This document shows, piece after piece, positions 9,767 through 17,957 of a stretch of 38,380 nt of DNA (the first letter of the stretch is position 1; every line of letters starts with the position of its first letter). A program made the position numbers and the translations under genes. The stretch comes from Chitinophaga pinensis. GTDB taxonomy: Bacteria; Bacteroidota; Bacteroidia; Chitinophagales; Chitinophagaceae. The notes beneath the pieces were generated by a model. It searched no databases. It was not told where the DNA came from and saw nothing but the letters and a program-made list of their open reading frames with translations. The stretch spans positions 1 to 38,380 of the forward strand of contig CAMBYG010000010.1 in assembly GCA_945872085.1 (NCBI GenBank), in the 5' to 3' direction.

Positions 9767-9797
9767 AGGGCAGGTCATGATCGACCTGCCCTTTTTT
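9767..9797 (-). terminator. Terminator after rseP
   Basis: A perfect hairpin with arms GGGCAGGTC and GACCTGCCC is flanked by A and T runs. It lies 16 bases past the rseP stop and just upstream of the ssrA promoter, so it mainly ends the dxr-rseP transcript and insulates ssrA. The symmetry would also let it work on the other strand. Confidence 0.85.
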
Positions 9798-9812
9798 ATG
9801 CGTTTATTAACG

Positions 9813-11198
9813 TTATTTAAATAATCGGAAAATATCCATACCATTAGCATACACCATTAAGGCTAATAATAATACCAAGCCTACCGTAGTTGCTTTTTCC
9901 ATTACTTTATCGCTAACTTTTTTACCAGTAAGCATTTCAAATAATAAAAATATAACATAGCCCCCATCCAATCCTGGGATAGGCAATAAATTCATAAAGG
10001 CTAAAATGATGGAGATAAATGCCGTTAAGGATAAGAAGCTCAACCATGTAAACTCTGTAGGGAATTGTTTTGCAAAGGTGATCATACCACCTACACTGTC
10101 TTTAGCATTGACTTCTTTTGATGTAAATAAGAATACAAACTGCTCTACATAAAACCCTAATTTATCAAAGGTGTTGGTTACGCCTTTTACCATTGCTCCG
10201 CCTATAGAAAATTGCTTAGTTACCGTGCTGAAATAACGATCAGGATCCATACTTGCCACGATACCTAATTTGCCATTTTCAGGCACTGTTGTAGACAAGG
10301 TATCTACCGTATTGTTTTCATGAGCTACTACTACTTGTATAGCTTCGTTTTTATATTGCAACAAGGTAGTTTGCAATTGATCAAAAAAGGCAATCGGCTG
10401 GTTATTGATGGCAAGGATACTATCCTTTCCCTTTAATCCCATTTTTTCTGCCGCACTTCCCGGAGCTACCTGACTGATCGTGAACGGTGTACGAAATGAC
10501 CAAAAAGATTTTTTATTAGCACCGCTCGATAAGAGTTTTTTAATGGTACCCGCAGGTATAGCAATGGTAGTAGGCAATCCATCGCGCTCTACTTCTACTG
10601 TTTTTGCTTCTGCTAAGATGAGTTGGGTAAGATTAGCATCAAAGCGCTCTGAAACAACTCCGCCAACACTCAATATTTTATCGCCATTTTTAAAACCAAT
10701 AGCTTTAGCATCTTCACTAGCCTCTATACCATATTTAGCTTGGCTAGTAGACAAATAATGTTCGCCCCAAATACCAAAAATGAAAGCATAGATAATCATT
10801 GCTGCTATGATATTAAAAATAATACCGCCCAACATAATGCCTAATTTTTGGTAGGCTTTTTTAGAGCGATACTCCCAAGGTTGTGGCTCTTGTGCTAATT
10901 GCTCTTTGTCCATACTCTCGTCTACCATACCGGCTATTTTTACATAGCCTCCCAATGGAAACCAGCCAATACCGTATTCTGTATCGCCTTTTTTCTTTTT
11001 AAACAAGGAAAAATTTAATAAGCCAGAAAATGGAAATAGAAAATCAAAGAATAAATAAAACTTCTCTACGCGTGTTTTAAATAATTTGGCAAAAACAAAA
11101 TGGCCACCTTCATGAATAATAATTAATAAGGATAGGGCTGCGAATAACTGTAAGCCTTGTGTCCATGCACCCGACAATAATAACTGTGTTGTGTTCAT
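9813..11198 (-). CDS. rseP: RIP metalloprotease RseP (site-2 protease)
   Basis: A zinc protease embedded in the inner membrane that cuts membrane proteins within the bilayer, such as anti-sigma factors and leftover signal peptides. The zinc motif HEGGH (29-33) sits in the first helix, and the third ligand region is LLPIPGLDGGYV near the C-terminus. Between them lie one or two PDZ-type domains (about 165-330), typical of the family. The 461-residue length is normal. The gene starts 10 bases after dxr on the same strand, the usual dxr-rseP arrangement, and ends before a strong terminator. Confidence 0.95.
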   Translation of the reverse strand: MNTTQLLLSGAWTQGLQLFAALSLLIIIHEGGHFVFAKLFKTRVEKFYLFFDFLFPFSGLLNFSLFKKKKGDTEYGIGWFPLGGYVKIAGMVDESMDKEQLAQEPQPWEYRSKKAYQKLGIMLGGIIFNIIAAMIIYAFIFGIWGEHYLSTSQAKYGIEASEDAKAIGFKNGDKILSVGGVVSERFDANLTQLILAEAKTVEVERDGLPTTIAIPAGTIKKLLSSGANKKSFWSFRTPFTISQVAPGSAAEKMGLKGKDSILAINNQPIAFFDQLQTTLLQYKNEAIQVVVAHENNTVDTLSTTVPENGKLGIVASMDPDRYFSTVTKQFSIGGAMVKGVTNTFDKLGFYVEQFVFLFTSKEVNAKDSVGGMITFAKQFPTEFTWLSFLSLTAFISIILAFMNLLPIPGLDGGYVIFLLFEMLTGKKVSDKVMEKATTVGLVLLLALMVYANGMDIFRLFK

Positions 11199-11208
11199 CT
11201 AAATGAGT

Positions 11209-12375
11209 TTAATGTTTATAGCTGTTTGTTTTAATTAATTCTTGAGCATGCTCGCGTGCTTGTGCATCACTTGCTATATAGTCTTGAAGGGTAGGCGTGT
11301 TTTTAAATTCTACTTTCTGTATTACTTCCTCAATAATATCACTCATGCCTAAAAAACCAATTTGATTCTGTAAAAAGGCATAAACTACTTCTTCGTTGGC
11401 AGCATTCATTACACAAGCTGCATTGCCCCCTTTAAACATAACTTCTTTGGCAATGGCCAAATTTCTAAAGGTTTTATAATCAGGCGTTTCAAATTTTAAA
11501 GTCTGAAAATCTATGAAATCGAAACGTTTGTGGGTATTTGAAATACGTTGTGGATAGGCTAATGCATATTGAATAGGCAATTTCATATCGGGCAAGCCCA
11601 ACTGCGCTTTTAAAGAGCCATCTACAAATTGCACAAAGGAGTGTGCTATAGATTCTGGATGGATAATTACATCTATTTGCTCATTATTTAAACCAAATAA
11701 CCATTTTGCTTCTATCATCTCCAAGCCCTTATTCATTAATGTAGCACTGTCAATGGTTATTTTTGCTCCCATGGTCCAGTTAGGATGCTGCAAGGCATGC
11801 ATAGCCTTTACATTAAACAAAAAATTAGTTTTTCTGCCTAAGAAAGGACCGCCTGAAGCTGTTAATATAATTTTGTCGATACTTTCGATAGTTTCTCCGA
11901 CTAAGCATTGAAAAATAGCAGAATGTTCGCTATCTACCGGTATGATAGGTACCTTTTTTTCAGCAGCACGCTGCATCACGATATCGCCAGCTACTACTAA
12001 AGTTTCTTTATTGGCTAAAGCGATAGGTTTTCCCGCATCAATAGCTGCTAGCGTGGAATGCAATCCGGCAAAACCCACAATTGCTGCCAATACCATATCT
12101 ACGGCTTCCCATTGCACTACTTCATTAAGTGCATCTGCACCCGAGAATACTTTGATAGGAAGATGGCTTAAAGCACGTTTTACTTCATCATATTTTTTAG
12201 AATCGGTTACTACTACCGCATTGGGTTGAAACTGATGTGCTTGCTCTATTAATAGAGTAGCATTGCTGTGAGCCGACAACACTTCTACTTCAAATAAAGT
12301 AGGGTGTGCTGCCACCACCTCTAAGGCTTGAGTGCCTATAGAACCAGTAGAACCTAAAATTGCTAAACGCTTCAT
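11209..12375 (-). CDS. dxr: 1-deoxy-D-xylulose 5-phosphate reductoisomerase
   Basis: Second step of the MEP isoprenoid pathway: DXP plus NADPH gives 2-C-methyl-D-erythritol 4-phosphate. This supplies precursors for quinones, undecaprenyl phosphate and carotenoids, so it also feeds the retinal pathway further along this window. Motifs: NADPH loop GSTGSIGTQAL at the N-terminus, metal and substrate residues in VDSEHSAIFQCL, the SGGPF loop, and the ATLMNKGLE segment. I place the start at the ATG at 12373-12375 (388 residues, the usual length). A frame start 12 codons upstream is unlikely, because the promoter-like box at 12394-12401 lies between the two. Confidence 0.96.
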   Translation of the reverse strand: MKRLAILGSTGSIGTQALEVVAAHPTLFEVEVLSAHSNATLLIEQAHQFQPNAVVVTDSKKYDEVKRALSHLPIKVFSGADALNEVVQWEAVDMVLAAIVGFAGLHSTLAAIDAGKPIALANKETLVVAGDIVMQRAAEKKVPIIPVDSEHSAIFQCLVGETIESIDKIILTASGGPFLGRKTNFLFNVKAMHALQHPNWTMGAKITIDSATLMNKGLEMIEAKWLFGLNNEQIDVIIHPESIAHSFVQFVDGSLKAQLGLPDMKLPIQYALAYPQRISNTHKRFDFIDFQTLKFETPDYKTFRNLAIAKEVMFKGGNAACVMNAANEEVVYAFLQNQIGFLGMSDIIEEVIQKVEFKNTPTLQDYIASDAQAREHAQELIKTNSYKH

Positions 12376-12393
12376 TATGAAAAATAATTGCTT

Positions 12394-12401
12394 CAAAGAT
12401 A
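12394..12401 (-). promoter_or_regulatory. Probable -7 promoter box of dxr-rseP
   Basis: TATCTTTG on the minus strand matches TAnnTTTG exactly and ends 18 bases before the dxr ATG. No clear -33 element was found. It supports the shorter dxr start. Confidence 0.45.
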
Positions 12402-12471
12402 TTAAAAGCAATACGTAATTGGTGATATCTTATGAAATAATTATAATTTAGTGCTTATAAATACACCTCTT

Positions 12472-13131
12472 ATGTTAGAAGCAAGTACCCTTCAATTTCT
12501 TAAAGAATTAACTAAAAATAATGACCGCATTTGGTTTGATGCACATCGCGACACTTATCAAATAGCCATGAAAGATATGCAAGCTTTTACCACTAGTTTG
12601 CTGCATCAATTGATTGCTATTGATCCTAGTGTAGACGGATTAGAAGCTAAAGCCTGCATATTTCGCTTGTTTAGAGATGTGCGTTTTTCAAAAAATAAAC
12701 TACCCTACAAAACTAATTTAGCCGCTTATTTGGCAAAAGGAGGAAGAAAATCGGAACGAGCAGGTTTTTATTTTCATTTCGAACCTAATGGAAAGAGTTT
12801 TTTTGGAGCTGGCATTTGGATGCCTGATGGACCCGTATTACAAGCCATACGACAAGAGATTGACTATAACTGGGGCGATTTTCAGCAAATCATCCATAAG
12901 GCTAGTTTTAAAAAGCTATTTCCAAACATGGAAGGCGATCGATTAAAAAAAGCACCGAAAGGATATGCTATAGACCACCCAGCGCTTTCTTACTTACAAC
13001 TTAAGAGTTTTTTAGTAAGCCATCCAATTCCAGATGCGCTACTAACACAAAAAGAATTGTTGAAAACCTTGATTAGCTACTGTGCAGCAGCCAAGCCTTT
13101 TATTGATTTTTTGAATCGTAGTTTCGACTAA
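12472..13131 (+). CDS. DUF2461 (TIGR02453) family protein
   Basis: A 219-residue cytoplasmic protein recognised by its N-terminal pattern LQFLKELTKNNDRIWFDAHR, the central RLFRDVRFSKNKLPYKTN and GGRKSERAGFYFHFEP, and the later DRLKKAPKGY. Members are widespread, but their function is unknown. The ATG at 12472 is preferred over a GTG seven codons earlier. It stands alone on the plus strand, diverging from dxr. Its stop overlaps the end of the convergent hflX gene by four bases, leaving no room for a terminator between them. Confidence 0.88.
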   Translation: MLEASTLQFLKELTKNNDRIWFDAHRDTYQIAMKDMQAFTTSLLHQLIAIDPSVDGLEAKACIFRLFRDVRFSKNKLPYKTNLAAYLAKGGRKSERAGFYFHFEPNGKSFFGAGIWMPDGPVLQAIRQEIDYNWGDFQQIIHKASFKKLFPNMEGDRLKKAPKGYAIDHPALSYLQLKSFLVSHPIPDALLTQKELLKTLISYCAAAKPFIDFLNRSFD

Positions 13132-14312
13132 TAAAAATGAGTTAAATACGGATAGCGCTCTTCATACAACGCTTTTATTTTCGCTAGTAAGGTATGTCTA
13201 AATTGATCGATATTGCGCTTGGTTGTAGCAGAGATAAAGAGTGCATTATTACCGGACTCTAATTGCCAGCGTTCTTCTAATTGTTGCAACAACTCCGCTT
13301 TTATTTCATCAGATAGCCATTCGTCAAACGTATGCGCTTCATACAAATCCATTTTATTGAAAACGGTAATGATGGGCTTATCAAAGGCTTTGATATCTTG
13401 CAAGGTTTTGATAACCACACCCATCTGATCTTCATATTTGGGATGCGAAATATCTACTACATGCAATAAGCAATCTGCTTCGCGCACTTCATCTAAAGTG
13501 CTTTTAAAACTCTCTACCAAATGATGCGGCAATTTTCTAATAAAGCCCACCGTATCGCTTAATAGGAAAGGCGTTTGTTCAAAAACAACTTTTCTAGTAG
13601 TGGTATCTAAAGTGGCAAACAATTTATTTTCTGCAAAAACTTCACTTTTACTAATCACATTCATCAGGGTACTTTTGCCCACATTGGTATACCCTACTAA
13701 GGCTATGCGAATAAAAGTGCCGCGCTCTTTTCGTTGCGTAGCCATTTGTTTATCAATCTCTGCAAGACGCTTACGCAATAAGCCAATTTTATCTTTTACA
13801 ATACGTCGGTCTGTTTCAATCTCCGTTTCCCCGGGACCTCTAGAACCAATACCACCACCTTGTCGTTCTAAGTGCTGCCACATCCCTTTTAGTCGAGGCA
13901 ATAAATATTGGTATTGTGCCAATTCTACTTGTACTTTTGCTTGAGCAGTTTTAGCTCTGCGTGCAAAAATATCTAAGATCAAATCGCTACGGTCAATTGT
14001 TTTTACACCAATAGCTTTTTCAATATTAATAATTTGCGAACCCGTAAGTTCGTCATCAAAAATAACTAATTGAATACCCTTTTCTTGAACATAGAGGCGA
14101 ATCTCTTCTAGCTTCCCTTTACCAACAAAGGTTCTACTATCAGGCTTGGGTAATTTTTGAAAAAAAACTTTTTCCGTAACGGCTCCTGCAGTTTCTGCCA
14201 AGAAAGCTAATTCGTGTAAATATTCCTGTAATTGTGTTTCTGTTTGAAAACGGTGCACCAAACCTACTAATACGGCTCGTTCATTTTCTACAATTTGTTT
14301 ATGTTCTATCAC
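13128..14312 (-). CDS. hflX: GTPase HflX
   Basis: A ribosome-associated GTPase of the Obg-HflX group, known to split stalled or hibernating ribosomes. The N-terminal domain (about 1-190) has PDSRTFVGKGKLEEI and the glycine-rich GGGIGSRGPGETEIETDRR linker typical of the family. The GTPase domain (about 200-375) has G1 GYTNVGKSTL, G3 DTVGFI and G4 NKMD. The 394-residue length is normal. It lies 37 bases downstream of the ureohydrolase-like gene on the same strand and may share its transcript. Confidence 0.95.
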   Translation of the reverse strand: MIEHKQIVENERAVLVGLVHRFQTETQLQEYLHELAFLAETAGAVTEKVFFQKLPKPDSRTFVGKGKLEEIRLYVQEKGIQLVIFDDELTGSQIINIEKAIGVKTIDRSDLILDIFARRAKTAQAKVQVELAQYQYLLPRLKGMWQHLERQGGGIGSRGPGETEIETDRRIVKDKIGLLRKRLAEIDKQMATQRKERGTFIRIALVGYTNVGKSTLMNVISKSEVFAENKLFATLDTTTRKVVFEQTPFLLSDTVGFIRKLPHHLVESFKSTLDEVREADCLLHVVDISHPKYEDQMGVVIKTLQDIKAFDKPIITVFNKMDLYEAHTFDEWLSDEIKAELLQQLEERWQLESGNNALFISATTKRNIDQFRHTLLAKIKALYEERYPYLTHFY

Positions 14313-14349
14313 CCTATTGCCTACTTATTTAAATGTGAAGATACGAAGT

Positions 14350-15477
14350 CTAACTCAAACGCTCTTGAATACGCAACCAGCGGTCTGGAATTTCATCATT
14401 ACACGCACACAAATAATCTTCATAGGTGCACGGTGCCATAGACGTATCGGGTAATTGCATCCACCAACGATTGGTTTTTTTACTCTTCATAAATAAGGTG
14501 TCTTGATGTTGCATTTGCACATGAAAACTCAAAAAAGAAGCGGCATCAGCAAGATCGGCTTCTTGAGCGCGCCAAGAAAAGCCATCAATAAAATACCAAA
14601 GCATCTGCGCCATTAAGCGAGCAGTCATATCTTCTTGATCGAGTGTAGGGTCATAACCATACAAACCAATCGATTGCAAATGCTGACTCATACCTGCATA
14701 TTTCATAACCTGACACATTTCATCGCCAGCAAATCCATTGGGTGAGCCATTTTTGTTGATTGGCGCATCACTATACTTCACCGCATTCATATCTATAGTT
14801 AACAGATGAGCATCACGCAATGGAGGTTCAATAATTGATAATTGACTGCGTACTTTCCCCAATCGCAAGCAATCAAAACGCAGCATATCTAAAGTCTGCA
14901 GCATTTGAGGTTGCACAAAATAACTTTGAAATCCAATATGCGTAAAATGCTGAATAAAATTAGGATCCTCCGTTAGCATATTCATGAGATAGCTTCGGTC
15001 ATTTACAACAGCTGTTTCTTCTAAATCAATCAGCATATCAACAGCTACTGCCCGTATTGTTTTATTTACTGCTTTGAAAGCATTGTATTGCTCGAGCGTT
15101 AAATCTTGACTGCCCCCTAAAACCAAAACTGTTTTGCCTGCTGCTTCCAATTCTTTTAAAACTAAAGCCAATGCTGCTTTGGTATCGGCTTCTGAAGCTC
15201 CTTCTAAAATATTGCCTGCGTCTACAATTTTAAGGTGTGGATGCCAAACAAATAATTCATAGAAATATTTTCGAATCGTATTAGGTGCATCCGAGAAATT
15301 AGCATTAGCACCTCTAGATTCTCCACAACCTATGATTACTATATCTGCATCTTCCCAATCAAAATCTTCGGAAGTCAGGGCTTTAATTTGCGCACCCCAT
15401 TGCAAAGGGTGAAACGCTTCTTTATCAATTGTTTCAATATAAGGTAAGGGAGAAAAAAAAGCGCTTAAATCGTGCAT
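14350..15477 (-). CDS. Ureohydrolase (arginase/formimidoylglutamase) fold protein with degenerate metal site
   Basis: A 375-residue protein with the arginase-fold layout: IIGCGESRGANANFSDAP near residues 48-65, a glycine-rich turn, two Asp-containing motifs and a C-terminal core. In active arginases two Mn ions are held by motifs GGDHS, DAHxD and SxDxD. Here the matching places read GGSQD (121-125), DMLID (147-151) and TIDMN (227-231). The His of the first motif, the His of the second and the second Asp of the third are therefore replaced, and three of six metal ligands look lost. Similar proteins are annotated as formimidoylglutamase in Bacteroidota; this one may be a non-catalytic relative. 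The next gene on the strand is hflX. Confidence 0.75.
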   Translation of the reverse strand: MHDLSAFFSPLPYIETIDKEAFHPLQWGAQIKALTSEDFDWEDADIVIIGCGESRGANANFSDAPNTIRKYFYELFVWHPHLKIVDAGNILEGASEADTKAALALVLKELEAAGKTVLVLGGSQDLTLEQYNAFKAVNKTIRAVAVDMLIDLEETAVVNDRSYLMNMLTEDPNFIQHFTHIGFQSYFVQPQMLQTLDMLRFDCLRLGKVRSQLSIIEPPLRDAHLLTIDMNAVKYSDAPINKNGSPNGFAGDEMCQVMKYAGMSQHLQSIGLYGYDPTLDQEDMTARLMAQMLWYFIDGFSWRAQEADLADAASFLSFHVQMQHQDTLFMKSKKTNRWWMQLPDTSMAPCTYEDYLCACNDEIPDRWLRIQERLS

Positions 15478-15635
15478 TGAAAATAAATTTTAAGAGTATT
15501 GCTGCTAAATTAATCAATTGTAGCATAGGAATGCAAAGAAGTGATCGTAATTATTTTTTACTTTTTTAGTTTTATGAAAATTGTTAAAAAAACAGATTAA
15601 TACGAGAATATGTATAAATTACGGAGCTAATTATC

Positions 15636-15643
15636 TATTTTTG
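15636..15643 (+). promoter_or_regulatory. Possible -7 promoter box of ftsX
   Basis: TATTTTTG is an exact TAnnTTTG match ending 17 bases before the ftsX ATG. It lies in the 183-base spacer between the diverging ureohydrolase-like gene and ftsX. No good -33 TTG was found. Confidence 0.35.
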
Positions 15644-15660
15644 AAGGACAACAAATACGC

Positions 15661-16518
15661 ATGACAACAGGAAAAAAATCAAAACCATCCTATATATACG
15701 CCATCGTTGGCGTATCGCTTGTATTATTTTTAATTGGCATCTTAGGTTGGTTGATGATTAATGGCAGGGCGCTTACTAGAGCATTTAAAGAGGATATTGA
15801 AGTATCGATTGATTTTCATGATCAAACAAGGGACGCCTCTGTGCAAGCCATTAAAACTATTTGCGACAAACAAGCATGGGTTAGAGAAGCTAGAATCATT
15901 TCGAAAGAAGAAGCGATAAAAATGCAAAGCGCTTTAGAAAATGAGAATATTGAGGCTTTCTTAGGTAGCAATCCGCTATTTACTTCTATTGCCCTAAAAG
16001 TACAAGAAGCTTATGTAAACAAAGACAGCTTAGCAAAAATTAAAGAATTTTTTATGCAAAGCAATGTAGTGCGTGATGTAAACTATCCTACTTTGGTTGT
16101 GAATAGCATGAATGCTAATTTTAGAAAAATCAGTATCATATTGTTAGTTATTGCCATTGTCTTATTTATGGTGGTGGCTATTTTAATTGATAATACCGTT
16201 CGATTGGCAATGTTTAGCAATCGTTTTTTAATTAAAACTATGCAAATGGTAGGTGCAACTCGAAATTTTATTACCCGTCCATTTGACAGAAGAGCCCTTA
16301 TTAATGGGTGCATTAGTGGGGTGTTGGCTACAATAGGTATCTTATTAGTAAAATCTTTTGCAGAGGCTCAATTGCCTGCTCTAAAAACCTTACACAACAA
16401 CAATCTTTTTATTATACTTTTAATCATAATGATTGTTATGGGTATGATGATTACTTTTTTAAGTACGCATCGCTCTGTAATAAAATATTTAAAAACACCT
16501 ATTGACGATCTTTATTAA
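15661..16518 (+). CDS. ftsX: Cell-division protein FtsX
   Basis: The membrane part of the FtsEX ABC-type complex, which switches on cell-wall hydrolases at the division septum. A first helix (about 13-33) is followed by an extracytoplasmic domain (about 35-155), then three helices (about 160-185, 212-235 and 248-270). This is the four-helix FtsX layout at the usual 285 residues. FtsE is not next to it, which is common in Bacteroidota. A DUF3098 gene follows after 11 bases and is often found in this position. Confidence 0.93.
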   Translation: MTTGKKSKPSYIYAIVGVSLVLFLIGILGWLMINGRALTRAFKEDIEVSIDFHDQTRDASVQAIKTICDKQAWVREARIISKEEAIKMQSALENENIEAFLGSNPLFTSIALKVQEAYVNKDSLAKIKEFFMQSNVVRDVNYPTLVVNSMNANFRKISIILLVIAIVLFMVVAILIDNTVRLAMFSNRFLIKTMQMVGATRNFITRPFDRRALINGCISGVLATIGILLVKSFAEAQLPALKTLHNNNLFIILLIIMIVMGMMITFLSTHRSVIKYLKTPIDDLY

Positions 16519-16529
16519 ATTTTATTCTT

Positions 16530-16775
16530 ATGTCAGCTATAAAAGATAAAAACAGCAGCAGTTTCTTATTTGATAGAACCAATTACATCCTGATGATTGC
16601 AGGAGTGTTATTATTATTAATAGGCTTTTACCTTATGAGTGGAGGGAAAAGTGAAGATGTTCATCAATTCCATGCAGAGGAAGTTTTCAGCACCACCCGC
16701 ATTACCCTAGCTCCCATTATAGTTTTGCTAGGTTTTGTAGTGGAGATTTTTGCTATCATGCGTAAACCAAAATAG
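16530..16775 (+). CDS. DUF3098 small membrane protein
   Basis: An 81-residue protein with two hydrophobic helices (about 17-38 and 55-75) joined by a short charged loop with SGGKSEDVHQF. This matches DUF3098, a small Bacteroidota family that lies directly downstream of ftsX. Function is unknown; the neighbour suggests a part in division or envelope growth. A bidirectional terminator follows. Confidence 0.85.
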   Translation: MSAIKDKNSSSFLFDRTNYILMIAGVLLLLIGFYLMSGGKSEDVHQFHAEEVFSTTRITLAPIIVLLGFVVEIFAIMRKPK

Positions 16776-16780
16776 TAATT

Positions 16781-16816
16781 AAAAAAGGCCTATTGAAAAC
16801 AATAGGCCTTTTTTTA
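16781..16816. terminator. Bidirectional terminator between convergent genes
   Basis: Arms AAGGCCTATTG and CAATAGGCCTT around AAAA, with A and T runs outside. It serves both the ftsX-DUF3098 transcript and the convergent DUF3276 gene. Confidence 0.88.
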
Positions 16817-16831
16817 TTATATAGTTGTGAA

Positions 16832-17272
16832 TTATATTTTCCAAGCATCCATTCCAGAATCATCATCCGCAGACGGAAGCGCAGAAGGCGTTTCTTGTAC
16901 TGGAGCATCTGAAGCAAGTGCACTTGGAGCAGCTGCAGGAGCACTATAAGGCACATATTCTCCATCTTCTTCTTGATCGTGATTGAAGGCATCAAAATCA
17001 AAATCTGGCATTAAGTCTGTTTTTACATAATTAACCGTTTCTGTCATTGCTGCAACAAACTTATTGAAATCTTCTTTATACAAAAAGATTTTATGGCGAT
17101 CGTAGCCATTATCATCAAATCTCTTTTTACTCTCTGTGATAGTAATAAAAAAATCGCTTCCTTTTGTAGCTCTAACGTCAAAAAAATACGTTCTTCTTTT
17201 CCCTGCTTTTACGCGCTTGGTGTAAATGCTTTCGTTGCGTTGCTCGCCTTGTTGTTTGTTTTCGTACGACAC
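16832..17272 (-). CDS. DUF3276 (PUR-alpha-like) nucleic-acid-binding protein
   Basis: Contains the PUR-type repeat seen in Bacteroidota DUF3276 proteins: SIYTKRVKAGKRRTYFFDVR, then DFFITITESKKRF and HKIFLYKEDFNKF. Such proteins bind single-stranded DNA or RNA; the cellular role is not established. The C-terminal 40 residues are a low-complexity tail of Ala, Pro, Ser and acidic residues ending GMDAWKI. I take the GTG at 17270-17272 as start (146 residues, beginning SYENKQQGEQRNES after the initiator). An ATG at 17312-17314 would add a hydrophobic stretch not expected in the family. Confidence 0.85.
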   Translation of the reverse strand: MSYENKQQGEQRNESIYTKRVKAGKRRTYFFDVRATKGSDFFITITESKKRFDDNGYDRHKIFLYKEDFNKFVAAMTETVNYVKTDLMPDFDFDAFNHDQEEDGEYVPYSAPAAAPSALASDAPVQETPSALPSADDDSGMDAWKI

Positions 17273-17416
17273 GATGCTGTTTTTTATAAATGAATGATAA
17301 ACAAAAATAAACAAGATGTGCTTAAATACAAGTACTTATACAATGCCAAATGGAGTTTGTTAGAAACGTGGGGAAAAGTGAAAGGTATCATTTATCACAT
17401 AAACTTCTAAAATTGT

Positions 17417-17446
17417 TTGAAAAATTTAAAAAAGTCCTTACTTTTA
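17417..17446 (+). promoter_or_regulatory. Possible promoter of the five-fold repeat protein gene
   Basis: A TTG at 17417-17419 is followed after 19 bases by TACTTTTA (17439-17446), one mismatch from TAnnTTTG. The spacing fits Bacteroidota promoters and leaves a leader of roughly 35 bases. Confidence 0.4.
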
Positions 17447-17486
17447 TAAGCAATTAGCACACTAAAACAGTATTTAAACTTATTTT

Positions 17487-17909
17487 ATGAAAAAAATCGC
17501 ATTCTTATTAGTATTGATGGTAGCAAGTAAATTTGGTTTTGCTCAATGCCACATTTATGGTACCGACCACAATGGAAACAACAAAGTTCAAATTGGTGTT
17601 TATGAAAACGGAGTTATTTACAGCTCTAATGCTCATGATGAAAATTTAGAACAAATGGGTATGATAGAAGGCGGTCATATTTTTTCTACAAATCACAAAG
17701 GCGACCATAAGAAATTAGTGGGTGTAGTAATCGGTAATAAAGTATATGCTACTGATGATTACAAACATTATGAAACATTAGTTGGATTTATTGAAGGCGA
17801 TGCTATTTATGGATGCAATAAAGATGGCAAAGATCCTCACCAAGTAGGTACTACACGCGGTGGCGGTGGTGCTTGTGGTGCAGCAGCAGCATTCTTATTG
17901 TTATTATAA
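17487..17909 (+). CDS. Secreted protein made of five 21-residue repeats
   Basis: A 140-residue protein that I recognise by its internal pattern rather than by a named function. A signal peptide (1-20, cut after FAQ) is followed by CH and then five exact-length repeats at 23-43, 44-64, 65-85, 86-106 and 107-127. Each starts with an aromatic pair such as IY, IF or VY, has a polar Asp/Asn/His turn, and ends with a Gly in VG(x) or MG(x) and a second strand. The period suggests a small closed beta structure with five-fold symmetry; I recall the label '5-fold beta-flower' for such Bacteroidota proteins but could not check it. The tail is Gly4, then ACGAAAAFLLLL, a short hydrophobic end. The gene has its own promoter-like site and terminator. 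Confidence 0.75.
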   Translation: MKKIAFLLVLMVASKFGFAQCHIYGTDHNGNNKVQIGVYENGVIYSSNAHDENLEQMGMIEGGHIFSTNHKGDHKKLVGVVIGNKVYATDDYKHYETLVGFIEGDAIYGCNKDGKDPHQVGTTRGGGGACGAAAAFLLLL

Positions 17910-17926
17910 TAAAGAACTTTATAAAT

Positions 17927-17957
17927 AAAAAAGGCTATTCGTTTGAATAGCCTTTTT
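17927..17957. terminator. Bidirectional terminator between repeat-protein gene and recJ
   Basis: Arms AAGGCTATTC and GAATAGCCTT around GTTT, flanked by A and T runs, between two convergent genes. Confidence 0.87.

Noticed and set aside
9626-9820. Short plus-strand frame of 64 codons across the tmRNA and the rseP terminator
   Set aside because: It overlaps the structured tmRNA and a strong hairpin and resembles no protein.
10480-10758. Plus-strand frame of 92 codons opposite rseP, with similar frames opposite dxr, hflX and recJ
   Set aside because: These lie entirely inside well-identified genes on the other strand and show only mirrored codon bias.
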